DNA of 64,000 nucleotides from Nitrososphaerota archaeon. Its GTDB lineage: Archaea > Thermoproteota > Nitrososphaeria > Nitrososphaerales > Nitrosopumilaceae. The notes beneath the pieces are model-generated. The model made no database searches, had not been told where the DNA came from, and was given only the letters and a program-made list of their open reading frames with translations. Location of the stretch: the NCBI GenBank assembly GCA_027315065.1, contig DAHUYT010000001.1, forward strand, positions 1 through 64,000, given 5' to 3'. Shown piece after piece: positions 36,209 through 44,362 of this stretch. The position numbers and the translations under genes were made by a program. Position 1 is the first letter of the stretch, and each line of letters starts with the position of its first letter.

Positions 36209-36519
36209 GAACTCTAGATATGTGGTCGCTTGTTATAAGGATAAAGAGTAATTATGCATTCAAGGGAAAACGTGTTCACAATATGATATTTGACATTCTA
36301 AATAAAGGCGTCATTTCTGGATCCACCATGTGTACTGGGGTGTCTGGATAAGGTAAACGGGGAAAATCCAATTTTCAGGTAGAGGGAATATCAGTTAACA
36401 TGCCACTAGTCATAGAGATAATAGATGAGCTAAAAAAAATTGAAAACATACTGCCAGCAATTAAAGAAATCATTGGAGATAACGGTCTTGTCACTGTACA
36501 TAAAGTGGGTGTAGTATAG
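36205..36519 (+). pseudogene. DUF190 protein, CrcB partner, with in-frame TAA
   Basis: The ATG at 36205 overlaps crcB. Translation gives MRTLDMWSLVIRIKSNYAFK, then GVISGSTMCTGVSG, then TAA at 36349-36351. In the same frame GKRGKSNFQVEGISVNMPLV and IEIIDELKKIENILPAIKEI continue to a normal stop at 36517. DUF190 has a conserved aromatic residue in GxxG(Y/F)G exactly where the stop lies, so a single Tyr-to-TAA change (TAT or TAC to TAA) explains it. It is either a recent pseudogene, a base error, or a read-through case. The reading frame is otherwise intact over 104 codons. Confidence 0.75.
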
Positions 36520-36638
36520 TTTAACTTGAAATCTAAAATCTGTTTCATGTGCAGTACTTGATATCGAGTTAGATGCTGTAACTATTTTTGATATCACTAC
36601 ACAAGATATTTTACTAGTTAAGAATTTTCATAAATTAC

Positions 36639-37559
36639 ATGAAATCAATCAATTATACATTACTTGGAGATGAATCCTTAGCAAAGGATTTTGGAAAAAA
36701 AGGAACAACTACTGATATCACAATATATGATAAAAAAGATACAAATCTTGTAAAAACATGGACCGTGCCTACGGGATTTCCTGAAAAGATTCCACCGCTT
36801 CTTCAAGCAATAAACATGGGGGAATATGTTATTTTTCACGTATCTAAACTTGACAAATTCGCTGGTGAACAGATTGTTGCACTGGACGTACTCAAAAAGA
36901 ATAAAGGATTGTTGACTCACTCATATGAAGTAGACCGAGAAAAACTTCTCATGATGATAAAAGGAACTGTTGTAGAACAATACAAACTGGTGGAATTATC
37001 CGATCTTAAAAAGGAAATGGATTCTCTGGAACCAATATCACACGAAGGTAATGCACGAATACCAATTGATCATTGCTTTGATGTGAAAGGTGTAGGTACA
37101 GTCATACTTGGAAAAGTCGTGCAAGGCAAAATCAAGGCATATGACAAGCTCAAACTATTGCCAAAAGGAGACGAGATTTTGGTAAAATCTATTCAGATGC
37201 ACGATGATCCAGTTGAAGAAGCTACATCGCCTGCACGCGTAGGGCTTGCCGTAAAGGGGGTTGTATCTGATGATGTTCAGAGGGGAGATCAATTATGTGT
37301 TGGTGACGAAACCCATGTGTCGCAGGATATCACATTGGATTATTTGCAAAATAAATTCTTCAAGGATAATCTGGCAGAAAACCAGACATTTCTAGTCAAT
37401 ATAGGCCTGCAGATAAGAGCCGCCAAAATAACATCACTTAACCCCCTGAAACTTTATCTCAATAAACCCGCGGCATTTGTAAACAGCGACATATGTGTGA
37501 TTTTAAAACCAGAATCGCAGACGATACGAATAGTTGGTAGCGGATCAATCATGCTGTGA
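36639..37559 (+). CDS. Degenerate EF-Tu/SelB-like translation-factor paralogue without GTPase motifs
   Basis: A 306-residue protein. Residues about 140-225 form an EF-Tu domain 2-like barrel (IDHCFDVKGVGTVILGKVVQ, YDKLKLLPKGDEILVKSIQM) and the end resembles domain 3 (LNKPAAFVNSDICVIL). The N-terminal third occupies the G-domain position, but the P-loop is replaced by LLGDESLAKDFGKKGTTTDI, and no NKxD is seen; VSKLDKFAGE may be its relic. It is therefore unlikely to hydrolyse GTP. It may be a tRNA-binding or regulatory paralogue, as known for some archaeal SelB relatives. Function unknown. Confidence 0.75.
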   Translation: MKSINYTLLGDESLAKDFGKKGTTTDITIYDKKDTNLVKTWTVPTGFPEKIPPLLQAINMGEYVIFHVSKLDKFAGEQIVALDVLKKNKGLLTHSYEVDREKLLMMIKGTVVEQYKLVELSDLKKEMDSLEPISHEGNARIPIDHCFDVKGVGTVILGKVVQGKIKAYDKLKLLPKGDEILVKSIQMHDDPVEEATSPARVGLAVKGVVSDDVQRGDQLCVGDETHVSQDITLDYLQNKFFKDNLAENQTFLVNIGLQIRAAKITSLNPLKLYLNKPAAFVNSDICVILKPESQTIRIVGSGSIML

Positions 37560-37659
37560 TCATGTCAATCATATGCTACATACATGAAAATAAATCACTG
37601 ATCTAAACTTGAATAGTAACATTAACTAAAATATCTGTAATTAGTTGTTACTCTCATAC

Positions 37660-37785
37660 ATGGCTTATTTTGATATGGCGGCTTTTGCCTCATGGTCCTC
37701 TATCACAGCTATCTTTGTTGTAGTCATAGGGCTGGCTTATAAGAAATTTGTAAAAAGAGATAAAAATGAATCATCTCAGACTTGA
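37660..37785 (+). CDS. 41-aa single-helix membrane protein
   Basis: The ATG at 37660 gives MAYFDMAAFASWSSITAIFV, continuing through a membrane helix (to VVVIGLAY) and a basic tail KKFVKRDKNESSQT. It overlaps the DUF99 gene start by 20 bases and is likely co-translated. The clear Nout-helix-Kin layout supports a real small protein. Function unknown. Confidence 0.5.
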   Translation: MAYFDMAAFASWSSITAIFVVVIGLAYKKFVKRDKNESSQT

Positions 37786-38341
37786 GAAAAAAGGTTTACG
37801 TGGACTTGCTATAGCAGAGAGTTTTAGGGAGACTAATTTAACATCAAAACTGGCAGGAGTCGTGATGCGTAGAGACTTTATAATTGACGGATTCATTTTT
37901 GGGGAAACTGCAGTTGGGGGTGATGATTCTACTGATGCCATAATATCGATGTATGATAATTTAGATCGTAACGATATCAGTTTCATTCTGATCTCAGGAT
38001 TGATTATTTCGATGTATAACATAGTTGACATAAGAAAACTATGGAAAGAAATACAAATTCCGATTATTGGTGTGACGTATGACGAATCTAGTGGGTTGGA
38101 AGAGGCAATAAGACATCATTTTCCTGATTCTTACGAATCAAAAATAATCCAATATCAAAATATTGGTGCTAGGACCAAAATATCACTTCATACTAAACAT
38201 GATATTTATCTCCGAGTGGAAGGATGCTACATTATGGAAGCAAAAAAACTCCTTGACACATTTACGTTACAAGGGGCAATACCTGAACCATTAAGAGTGG
38301 CGCAAATTCTTGCCAAGGCCAAACTGGATTTGGAACCTTGA
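37766..38341 (+). CDS. DUF99 family protein
   Basis: A 191-residue archaeal DUF99 (UPF0215) protein. It has GLRGLAIAESFRETNL, MRRDFIIDGFIFGETAVGGD with acidic residues, IISMYDNLDRNDISFILISG and PIIGVTYDES. The family is related to the endonuclease V fold, but its activity is not established. It is preceded by an overlapping 41-codon membrane-protein gene. The C-terminus is EPLRVAQILAKAKLD, as usual in the family. Confidence 0.85.
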   Translation: MNHLRLEKKGLRGLAIAESFRETNLTSKLAGVVMRRDFIIDGFIFGETAVGGDDSTDAIISMYDNLDRNDISFILISGLIISMYNIVDIRKLWKEIQIPIIGVTYDESSGLEEAIRHHFPDSYESKIIQYQNIGARTKISLHTKHDIYLRVEGCYIMEAKKLLDTFTLQGAIPEPLRVAQILAKAKLDLEP

Positions 38342-38343
38342 TC

Positions 38344-38733
38344 TTATTTTCGCTCTTCTTTACTCACAACCCATTTGCTGTTTGTCAATCGTGAGGAGGT
38401 AAGCTCAATCTGTCCTATCACTCGATCTCCTTTTCGTACAATCCCGTATTCGTTACGTGATGATACTTTCATGATGAATTGAACTGTTTTATAACCTCCT
38501 TCTATGATCTTGATCTTGAACCGTTTGCTTGCCCTGATAATCAAGTCACGTGCAGCCTTTGAATCTCCAATCCATGAAAACATCTCGAAAATGCCAAAGT
38601 TTTTGGTAGTTATCTCATGATTGTACAATCTGGCCTCAAACTTCAAGTTTAATTTCTTTGCCTCTTCATTCATCCAATCTACAGCTTGTACTCCGTAGCC
38701 TTTCTCAATTCCAAAAGATTCTGCGTCTGCCAA
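38344..38733 (-). CDS. Hypothetical protein, 129 aa
   Basis: A soluble basic protein beginning MADAESFGIEKGYGVQAVDW. It has MNEEAKKLNLKFEARLYNHE, GIFEMFSWIGDSKAARDLII and a C-terminal beta-rich part (GYKTVQFIMKVSS, VRKGDRVIGQIELTSSRLTN). Composition and bounded frame support a real gene. It is divergent from the Nre gene, whose upstream region overlaps it. The family is not recognised; a lineage-specific conserved protein is likely. Confidence 0.7.
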   Translation of the reverse strand: MADAESFGIEKGYGVQAVDWMNEEAKKLNLKFEARLYNHEITTKNFGIFEMFSWIGDSKAARDLIIRASKRFKIKIIEGGYKTVQFIMKVSSRNEYGIVRKGDRVIGQIELTSSRLTNSKWVVSKEERK

Positions 38734-38774
38734 TTTTTGATATTAATTGTAAAACAGTTGAATATAATTCAAAA

Positions 38775-39980
38775 GTGATTATATCAGATATATTAGTAGC
38801 AAATGACTCTGAGAAACAGTTGACACGTGCTGCCTCAGATATAAGAAAAGCCATAGAGTCTAGATGGAATGAGTATCTATCAAAGTATGCCAACCTGTTT
38901 TCTTCAAACCATGTGGAAGGTTCTAGTCCGCCTTCCGTTTTTGTTGGCTCTTATGGATATCCCAAAGTCCTGGTAGGTCCATTGGTGCCTCCAATTCACG
39001 GAAATACTCTTGTTATGGACTTGCCCGAATCCTGGCTAGGGAAGAGTTTGGAGGATATTGTGAATTATAGACTATCATTAATACGTGGAATAAAAGCGGT
39101 TCATATAAAAGAACCACAGGGGAGATATATTGAAAGTTTGCAGGAACTCGCGATGTCATCGCAGCCTATTGACTCTGAAGTGGAATTTGTAAAAAACACA
39201 CGATCGTCATTATTTGTAGATGGTGAAAATGCACCTTTTGGGCCAGTTGGTGAAATAAAAAGTACCAAATTCTCAAATTCGTCTTCAGACAAAAACATTC
39301 AACGATTATTTTACGATAAAGACGTTTTGGCGCAGGATGCAGTACTTGAACTCTACAATCGAGGCATAGAGATAAGTAAAATTCAAAAATGTTTCAGCAT
39401 TGGAATGTTTGGAAAACATAGAAAGCTTGTACCTACCAAATGGGGCATAACTGCAACAGATGACATGATTTCAAAATCCATGATACAAGAAATATCAAGT
39501 TTTTCTGAGATTGATAGTTGTCGTCTTTTCACATATGAACATATTGGTAATTTGTATGCTATAATCATGTTTCCAAGTAGGTGGATGTTTGAGATGCAAG
39601 AAGCATGGTATGATCAGGATGGAACCATAGGGTTTGGGTCTGATTTTGAAGATATGAAAGGACTTTTACACTATCCTGAGACTGCGGGGGCTCATTTTGC
39701 ATCACGACTTGCAGTTGCTGAATATCTCTTGGCAAACAATGTCCAAGCAGGAGTTGTGGTGCTTCGAGAAATAAGGCCAGAATATGCAGTTCCCGTAGGA
39801 GTCTGGCAAGTAAGAGAGGGGGTCAGGATGGCCCTAAAACAAAAACCAGCCATAATACACAATTTTGAACAGGGTTTAGATCTTGCATGCCAAGGTATGA
39901 GTGTGGACAAAAAAGAATGGCTGACTAAAAGTAAATTACAGAAAGCGAGAAATCAAAAATCAATAAAAGATTATTTCTAA
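38775..39980 (+). CDS. Archaeal Nre (NreA-type) DNA-repair protein
   Basis: About 400 residues. Nre N-domain features: RWNEYLSKYANLFSSNHVEG, PSVFVGSYGYPKVLVGPLVP. C-domain features: KWGITATDDMISKSMI, FEMQEAWY, DFEDMKGLLHYPETAGAHFA. The tail QKSIKDYF is a PIP-box-like motif for PCNA binding, as in Nre proteins. The N-terminal Cys-rich zinc motif of many Nre proteins is not found, even reading upstream to 38658. The start is uncertain: GTG at 38775 is the best downstream choice, and the open frame overlaps the divergent gene. It is implicated in mitomycin C resistance in haloarchaea. Confidence 0.85.
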   Translation: MIISDILVANDSEKQLTRAASDIRKAIESRWNEYLSKYANLFSSNHVEGSSPPSVFVGSYGYPKVLVGPLVPPIHGNTLVMDLPESWLGKSLEDIVNYRLSLIRGIKAVHIKEPQGRYIESLQELAMSSQPIDSEVEFVKNTRSSLFVDGENAPFGPVGEIKSTKFSNSSSDKNIQRLFYDKDVLAQDAVLELYNRGIEISKIQKCFSIGMFGKHRKLVPTKWGITATDDMISKSMIQEISSFSEIDSCRLFTYEHIGNLYAIIMFPSRWMFEMQEAWYDQDGTIGFGSDFEDMKGLLHYPETAGAHFASRLAVAEYLLANNVQAGVVVLREIRPEYAVPVGVWQVREGVRMALKQKPAIIHNFEQGLDLACQGMSVDKKEWLTKSKLQKARNQKSIKDYF

Positions 39981-40020
39981 CTGCCAGAGTTTTTATTGAA
40001 CACAATTTGCATCTAAACTG

Positions 40021-40971
40021 TTGAAAAACAGAAGCATGATTATAGCTATTGCAATCTTGGCATCACCAATAATGTTTGCGTTAGCTGTCTATCCAGACAC
40101 ATTTAGTCTTGGCTGGAATCAAGGCAGAGGGGGGTTTCTCTTCGCATTGGCATTTATTGCCGCTGAATTGATAGGTGTAAAACTAGAGATTCCAAAGAAA
40201 AGACTTATCGCCGCAATTCCATTGGCAGGAGCAACTATCGTATATCTGGCATCTATCGAGTTTGGCCTTAAAAATTACCTTGCTGCCATTGCTCCACAGT
40301 TTCATGTCTTGCTACTTGATTCGTGGGGCTGGATGTGGGATTTTATCATACTTGCGATCTTTTTCATGGCCACGCTAACCGTACTTTTTGGCAAGAGGTG
40401 GATAAGAATATCGCCGGCAGGTCCTATCTATACTGCAGGTACTGCAATAATTTTGTCGCTTGATGCATTCTTTCCATATGATACACTTGGTCCACTACAA
40501 TATGTTGTGCCGTATCTTGTAAAGTTAGATGTCTTTCTAATAACTATTTTCCACTTGGGAGTTGCCAGCGCGCACGGAAATATTATGTTCTTAAACGGTG
40601 ATCATGGACCATTTGCACTTCAGGTATTCTGGCCATCTGCAGGTGTTCATAGCATGATAATTTATTCTCTTGTTATGATGGCCTTCTTACTGAAGATGAA
40701 TATAAAAAGAAACAGGAAAGCAGTATACTTTGCAATTGGAGTTATCGGAACAATTGGGGTAAATGTAATTCGAATACTGTCTCTTTCACTATTTGTACTC
40801 AAAATATCTACTAATGTAAACGAATTTCAATCATTCCACGGTATTGCAGGAGAGATAATGTTTCTACCATGGATCTTTATTTTTCTACTCATTGTAACGT
40901 ATGTAGAAACAAAACGATTAAAAAAAAATGAATTAGAAGTTGCAAAATATGAACACGGTAAAAATCAATAG
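40021..40971 (+). CDS. Archaeosortase/exosortase-family membrane protein, Ser in place of Cys
   Basis: A 316-residue polytopic membrane protein. The exosortase triad region can be aligned: WPSAGVHSMIIYS (position of Cys-x-G), NVIRILSL (conserved Arg251) and FHGIAGEIMFLPWI (conserved His273). The nucleophile Cys is Ser206 here. The start is a TTG at 40021 or ATG at 40036. It probably processes PEFG-CTERM proteins such as the one at 29759. It overlaps the HExxH protein gene. The family is sure from topology and motifs; the catalytic competence is not. Confidence 0.82.
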   Translation: MKNRSMIIAIAILASPIMFALAVYPDTFSLGWNQGRGGFLFALAFIAAELIGVKLEIPKKRLIAAIPLAGATIVYLASIEFGLKNYLAAIAPQFHVLLLDSWGWMWDFIILAIFFMATLTVLFGKRWIRISPAGPIYTAGTAIILSLDAFFPYDTLGPLQYVVPYLVKLDVFLITIFHLGVASAHGNIMFLNGDHGPFALQVFWPSAGVHSMIIYSLVMMAFLLKMNIKRNRKAVYFAIGVIGTIGVNVIRILSLSLFVLKISTNVNEFQSFHGIAGEIMFLPWIFIFLLIVTYVETKRLKKNELEVAKYEHGKNQ

Positions 40972-41437
40972 GGAAATAAACCCAGGAATATATGGACTAG
41001 AAGATATTTTTTACGGTTTAAAGAAAGTTGAAATTCTACAAAAGATCTTTGGCTCAATTACGGAACTCGATGATGTCTTTTCAAAGACAAAGGTAATTGT
41101 GGACACAAGCAGCCACTACATGCACGTAAAAAACGAAGATGCTATAATTGTGATTAGTCTGAACCATCTGAAAAACTCTGATAAGGTAATTCTCTATCTT
41201 GACATAGTGCACGAACTAGTACATGTGAAACAACAAAGGCAAGGTCTAGATCTGTATGATAAATCGTACTCTTATGTGGATAGACCGACTGAAATTGAGG
41301 CTTATATTGTATCTGTTGAAGAGGCAAAAAGACTAGGTATGCAATACTATGAAATAATAGAATACTTGCAAGTGGAATGGATTACACCTGATGAACATAA
41401 GAGACTTGCAACACACGTAGGGCTTGAAAAGCCTTAA
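40949..41437 (+). CDS. Putative zinc metallopeptidase (HExxH), about 162 aa
   Basis: A soluble protein beginning MNTVKINREINPGIYGLEDI. The motif VHELVHVKQQRQG at about residue 90 contains HELVH, a zincin active site, and DRPTEIEAYIVS downstream offers a Glu third ligand in a gluzincin-like ExxA-type arrangement. There is no signal peptide, so it is cytosolic. The gene starts inside the end of the archaeosortase gene (overlap about 23 bases), so the two are coupled. Substrate unknown. Confidence 0.7.
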   Translation: MNTVKINREINPGIYGLEDIFYGLKKVEILQKIFGSITELDDVFSKTKVIVDTSSHYMHVKNEDAIIVISLNHLKNSDKVILYLDIVHELVHVKQQRQGLDLYDKSYSYVDRPTEIEAYIVSVEEAKRLGMQYYEIIEYLQVEWITPDEHKRLATHVGLEKP

Positions 41438-42528
41438 AAAAATCTTGTAATGTCTACCTGTCCTACCACTTCTGAAAAGTCAGAAACTTTTACACCTAGT
41501 CTTCTGATAAATAACTTTTGGTCCTCTAGGGATTCTTTGAGTAATTGAAGTGCAGTTTTTTTCAATTCTTCAAGACTAGATGTTGGATTTCTCAGCATTC
41601 TAGACTTTGTCCTATTTAAAAGGTCTTCTTGGACAAACTGTATTCCAACAGACTTGAAAACAAGGTTGTCTCTTACAATGGCTTTGTGTACATCAGCACA
41701 AAGTTGTTCCAAGTCTTTTGACAAGAATTCAAAATCTTTTGTGTCTTGTTTTAATGTGATTATTCTGCTATATTGTATTGGTTCTACTCTTGGCGATACT
41801 GACTCATCGTCAATTCCTCTTGCTGCATTGTAAATATAAGTTCCAATTTTTCGCCCAAATAGGCTGTTAAGTGAGAACACATCTAACCTCTTCAGATCAG
41901 ATATTGTCTGAAGGCCCATCTCATGAAATTTTTCTTCAGACTTGTTCCCGATCCCAGGTATGACCTTAATTGGCAGTGAATCAAGAAAAGATTCGATTTT
42001 ATCTGGCTCCACTATAGTGAGACCATCAGGTTTTTTAAAATCAGAAGCTATCTTTGATACAAGCTTGTTTGTTGACACCCCAACAGTTGATGATAGTTTG
42101 GTATTAATGCGAATGGAATTCTTTAATTGTTGAGCCAAGTGTGCTGCCTTTACAAAATTGCCTTCTGTTCTCTTTGTAACGTCAAGATATGCCTCATCTC
42201 TTCCTATGTATTCAAAAACATCTGAATACTTTCTAATCAAATTCATTACATTCTCTGAAACCTCTGAATAATAGTCAAAATCCGTAGGAAGAAATATCGC
42301 TTCGGGTATATCTTCAAGCTTTCTTTTGGCAAATTTTATGGGCATTCCTGATTTTACTCCATATTTTCTTGCTATGTAATTGGCAGTTGCTATGGCTCCA
42401 CTGTCGCCGCCTCTGTCTGAGAATACACACACGGCAACCGGCTTTGTCTTCAACTCTGGGTTTCTCAACTCTTCGCATTGCGCATAAAAATAGTCAAAAT
42501 CAATGTGGAAGATGACCCGTTGGCTCAT
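41434..42528 (-). CDS. dinB: Y-family DNA polymerase IV (Dpo4/DinB)
   Basis: A 364-residue translesion polymerase starting MSQRVIFHIDFDYFYAQCEE, with the catalytic DFD at the N-terminus. YSDVFEYIGRDEAYLDVTKR carries the second acidic site: family S-I-D-E-A-Y is IGRDEAYLD here. SSTVGVSTNKLVSKIASDFK and the thumb HhH IKVIPGIGNKSEEKF are present. It ends QVDITRFF, a PIP box for PCNA. The open frame continues 20 codons upstream, but the ATG at 42528 fits the family. It is convergent with the HExxH gene, overlapping by 4 bases. Confidence 0.95.
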   Translation of the reverse strand: MSQRVIFHIDFDYFYAQCEELRNPELKTKPVAVCVFSDRGGDSGAIATANYIARKYGVKSGMPIKFAKRKLEDIPEAIFLPTDFDYYSEVSENVMNLIRKYSDVFEYIGRDEAYLDVTKRTEGNFVKAAHLAQQLKNSIRINTKLSSTVGVSTNKLVSKIASDFKKPDGLTIVEPDKIESFLDSLPIKVIPGIGNKSEEKFHEMGLQTISDLKRLDVFSLNSLFGRKIGTYIYNAARGIDDESVSPRVEPIQYSRIITLKQDTKDFEFLSKDLEQLCADVHKAIVRDNLVFKSVGIQFVQEDLLNRTKSRMLRNPTSSLEELKKTALQLLKESLEDQKLFIRRLGVKVSDFSEVVGQVDITRFF

Positions 42529-42691
42529 AAGTTTTTCTAGTATGATTTTACTTATTACATTATTGTAAAGCGGTTTTATACCATTCATTAAATGAATTAA
42601 TTCGTTTTTTCATTATGTTTTCGTATAATTAGTAAAGTATAGGTATCTTTTATCAAATTTTTCAAATTACATCTAAATACAGATCTCATTA

Positions 42692-42946
42692 ATGAATATC
42701 ATGGATTATCCTGTTTCAATAAACGATGAAGGAATAAAACTACAGCCAGAAAAAATGGACGTTGATAAACCGTATTATTGCATTTACCAAGAGAAGGTGA
42801 TGCTTTTTTTCAAGGACAAAAATGACCTTCTAAATTGTTATGAAATAGAAGAAAAAGAAATCGTTGATGAAGTAAAGCAAGCAAAATTGGAAGATATCGA
42901 TAATATTATTGAGAAATACGTAGAAAAAAAGAATCTTAACCATTAA
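42692..42946 (+). CDS. Small acidic hypothetical protein
   Basis: An 84-residue protein beginning MNIMDYPVSINDEGIKLQPE. It is beta-like at first (YYCIYQEKVMLFFKDKNDLL) and then strongly helical and acidic (EIEEKEIVDEVKQAKLEDID). It lies 24 nt upstream of Alba on the same strand. No known family recognised. Composition and the tight location support a real gene. Confidence 0.65.
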   Translation: MNIMDYPVSINDEGIKLQPEKMDVDKPYYCIYQEKVMLFFKDKNDLLNCYEIEEKEIVDEVKQAKLEDIDNIIEKYVEKKNLNH

Positions 42947-42970
42947 ATAAAACACAAAAAGAGGTGGTCT

Positions 42971-43258
42971 ATGCCAAGGCCTCCAAATATTATCTTTATT
43001 GGTAAAAAACCAATTCTTACATATGTGAATGCTACTCTGACGTTACTTGCAAATGAACCAACTGTGACAATAAAGGCAAGGGGAAAGAGCATAACGTTTG
43101 CAGTGGATGTATCACAAATGATAGTTAAGCGAATGAATACAGTAGGTTACAAAGTCAGCGGTGTGAGGATTTTTTCCGAAAAAATGGAGTCAAAGGATGG
43201 AAAAGAAAGAAACGTATCAACAATTGAGATTGATGTTTCTAAACCTGAAGATGTTTAA
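42971..43258 (+). CDS. Alba-family DNA/RNA-binding protein
   Basis: A 95-residue Alba chromatin/RNA-binding protein. Family features: NIIFIGKKPILTYVNATLTL, VTIKARGKSITFAVDVSQMI and VGYKVSGVRIFSE. A strong Shine-Dalgarno (GAGGTGGT) precedes the ATG, so it is not leaderless and is likely in an operon with the preceding small gene. It compacts DNA and binds RNA as a dimer. Confidence 0.94.
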   Translation: MPRPPNIIFIGKKPILTYVNATLTLLANEPTVTIKARGKSITFAVDVSQMIVKRMNTVGYKVSGVRIFSEKMESKDGKERNVSTIEIDVSKPEDV

Positions 43259-43477
43259 TGAACTCTCACCGCATACCTTAGTCTAGTGCTAACTGATGAT
43301 TACAGTCGTGCTGTATAATGTTGGATTTGTTGATAAATATACATTAAAACAAATTCACATCGAGGGATTCTCAAAAATATGTTCAAACAAAAGATACAGA
43401 ATTATATACTAAACTAAATTGCGAGATGACTTAATTTGATAATGAATGTAAAGACAAATGGAGATGCTTGATTGTGA

Positions 43478-44095
43478 CTAATGCAAATCTTGAACTAAGA
43501 AAATTATTCCAAAATAAACCAGAGCCCCACTTAATACAATCATGAAAATCTTATAGTTCTTCGCTGTAAGGATCTTTTTTCCACGACTAGATAAAAATCC
43601 AACCGCTCCAAGCCATGCATAGTCCATCCATATGTGAAACCCGAACATTATGCCGATCCCAGCAAATGAGTATAACAATAATGCATCGGAAATTAACTTG
43701 AAACCTATCGTGATCCACCAAATCAAGAAAAATGGATTGAATGCGCTCAACAGTATTCCTATAAAAAATGGACCATTTTTTGGTACACTGGTGGAATTTG
43801 TATTGCCTAGAGTGGTTCTAATCTGTAGTCCTGCAAAAACAAAGAGGCTAATGGCGCCAAGTATGGAGATGTATATTCTGAATTGTGGGAAGGCAGTAAA
43901 TGAAATTGCGCCAATTCCAAGAAGTATGACAAGTGGAAGCTCCACTACTGTATGTCCACATGCCATTTTAATTCCTGTTTTCCATCCTGCCCTTGTACCA
44001 TATGCGACATTTGCCGCAAACAGAGGTCCTGGAGACATGACACCGGAAACTGAGATTGTAATAACTGTTAATGCAAATTCTAGTAATGTTGTCAT
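43478..44095 (-). CDS. LysE/RhtB-family exporter
   Basis: A 205-residue membrane protein of six helices. It starts MTTLLEFALTVITISVSGVM, with the signature SPGPLFAANVAYGTRAGWKT and GIKMACGHTVVELPLVILLG. These match the LysE amino-acid exporter superfamily, in which G-x-G near the N-terminus and a central SAFNPFFLIWW occur. The substrate is probably an amino acid or related small metabolite. Confidence 0.9.
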   Translation of the reverse strand: MTTLLEFALTVITISVSGVMSPGPLFAANVAYGTRAGWKTGIKMACGHTVVELPLVILLGIGAISFTAFPQFRIYISILGAISLFVFAGLQIRTTLGNTNSTSVPKNGPFFIGILLSAFNPFFLIWWITIGFKLISDALLLYSFAGIGIMFGFHIWMDYAWLGAVGFLSSRGKKILTAKNYKIFMIVLSGALVYFGIIFLVQDLH

Positions 44096-44113
44096 AGGGT
44101 GTTCGTTTAGTAT

Positions 44114-44362
44114 CTAATATAAGAAAATTTTCGACATGGGATCTAACTTGCTTGATAGGAAATTTAGTATCTCCTCTGCATTATACATGTAGAAAAACTC
44201 ATCAAAACCATTTTTTGATATATTTACACAATATCTTCTAGATGTTTTATTGATAAAAACAAACCCTATTTTGTCTTCCACTCTTATACCCTCATCAGAA
44301 TCCAAAACTTTGAGATGTTTTAACAGATTAGTTTTTGCGATCTCTTGCTCTTGGTAACTCAT
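44114..44362 (-). CDS. Hypothetical protein, 82 aa
   Basis: A small soluble protein beginning MSYQEQEIAKTNLLKHLKVL, with strands VEDKIGFVFINKTSRRYCVN and a C-terminal helix EEILNFLSSKLDPM. It overlaps the PAC2 gene's stop by 4 bases and is likely co-translated with it. No family recognised. Confidence 0.65.
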   Translation of the reverse strand: MSYQEQEIAKTNLLKHLKVLDSDEGIRVEDKIGFVFINKTSRRYCVNISKNGFDEFFYMYNAEEILNFLSSKLDPMSKIFLY

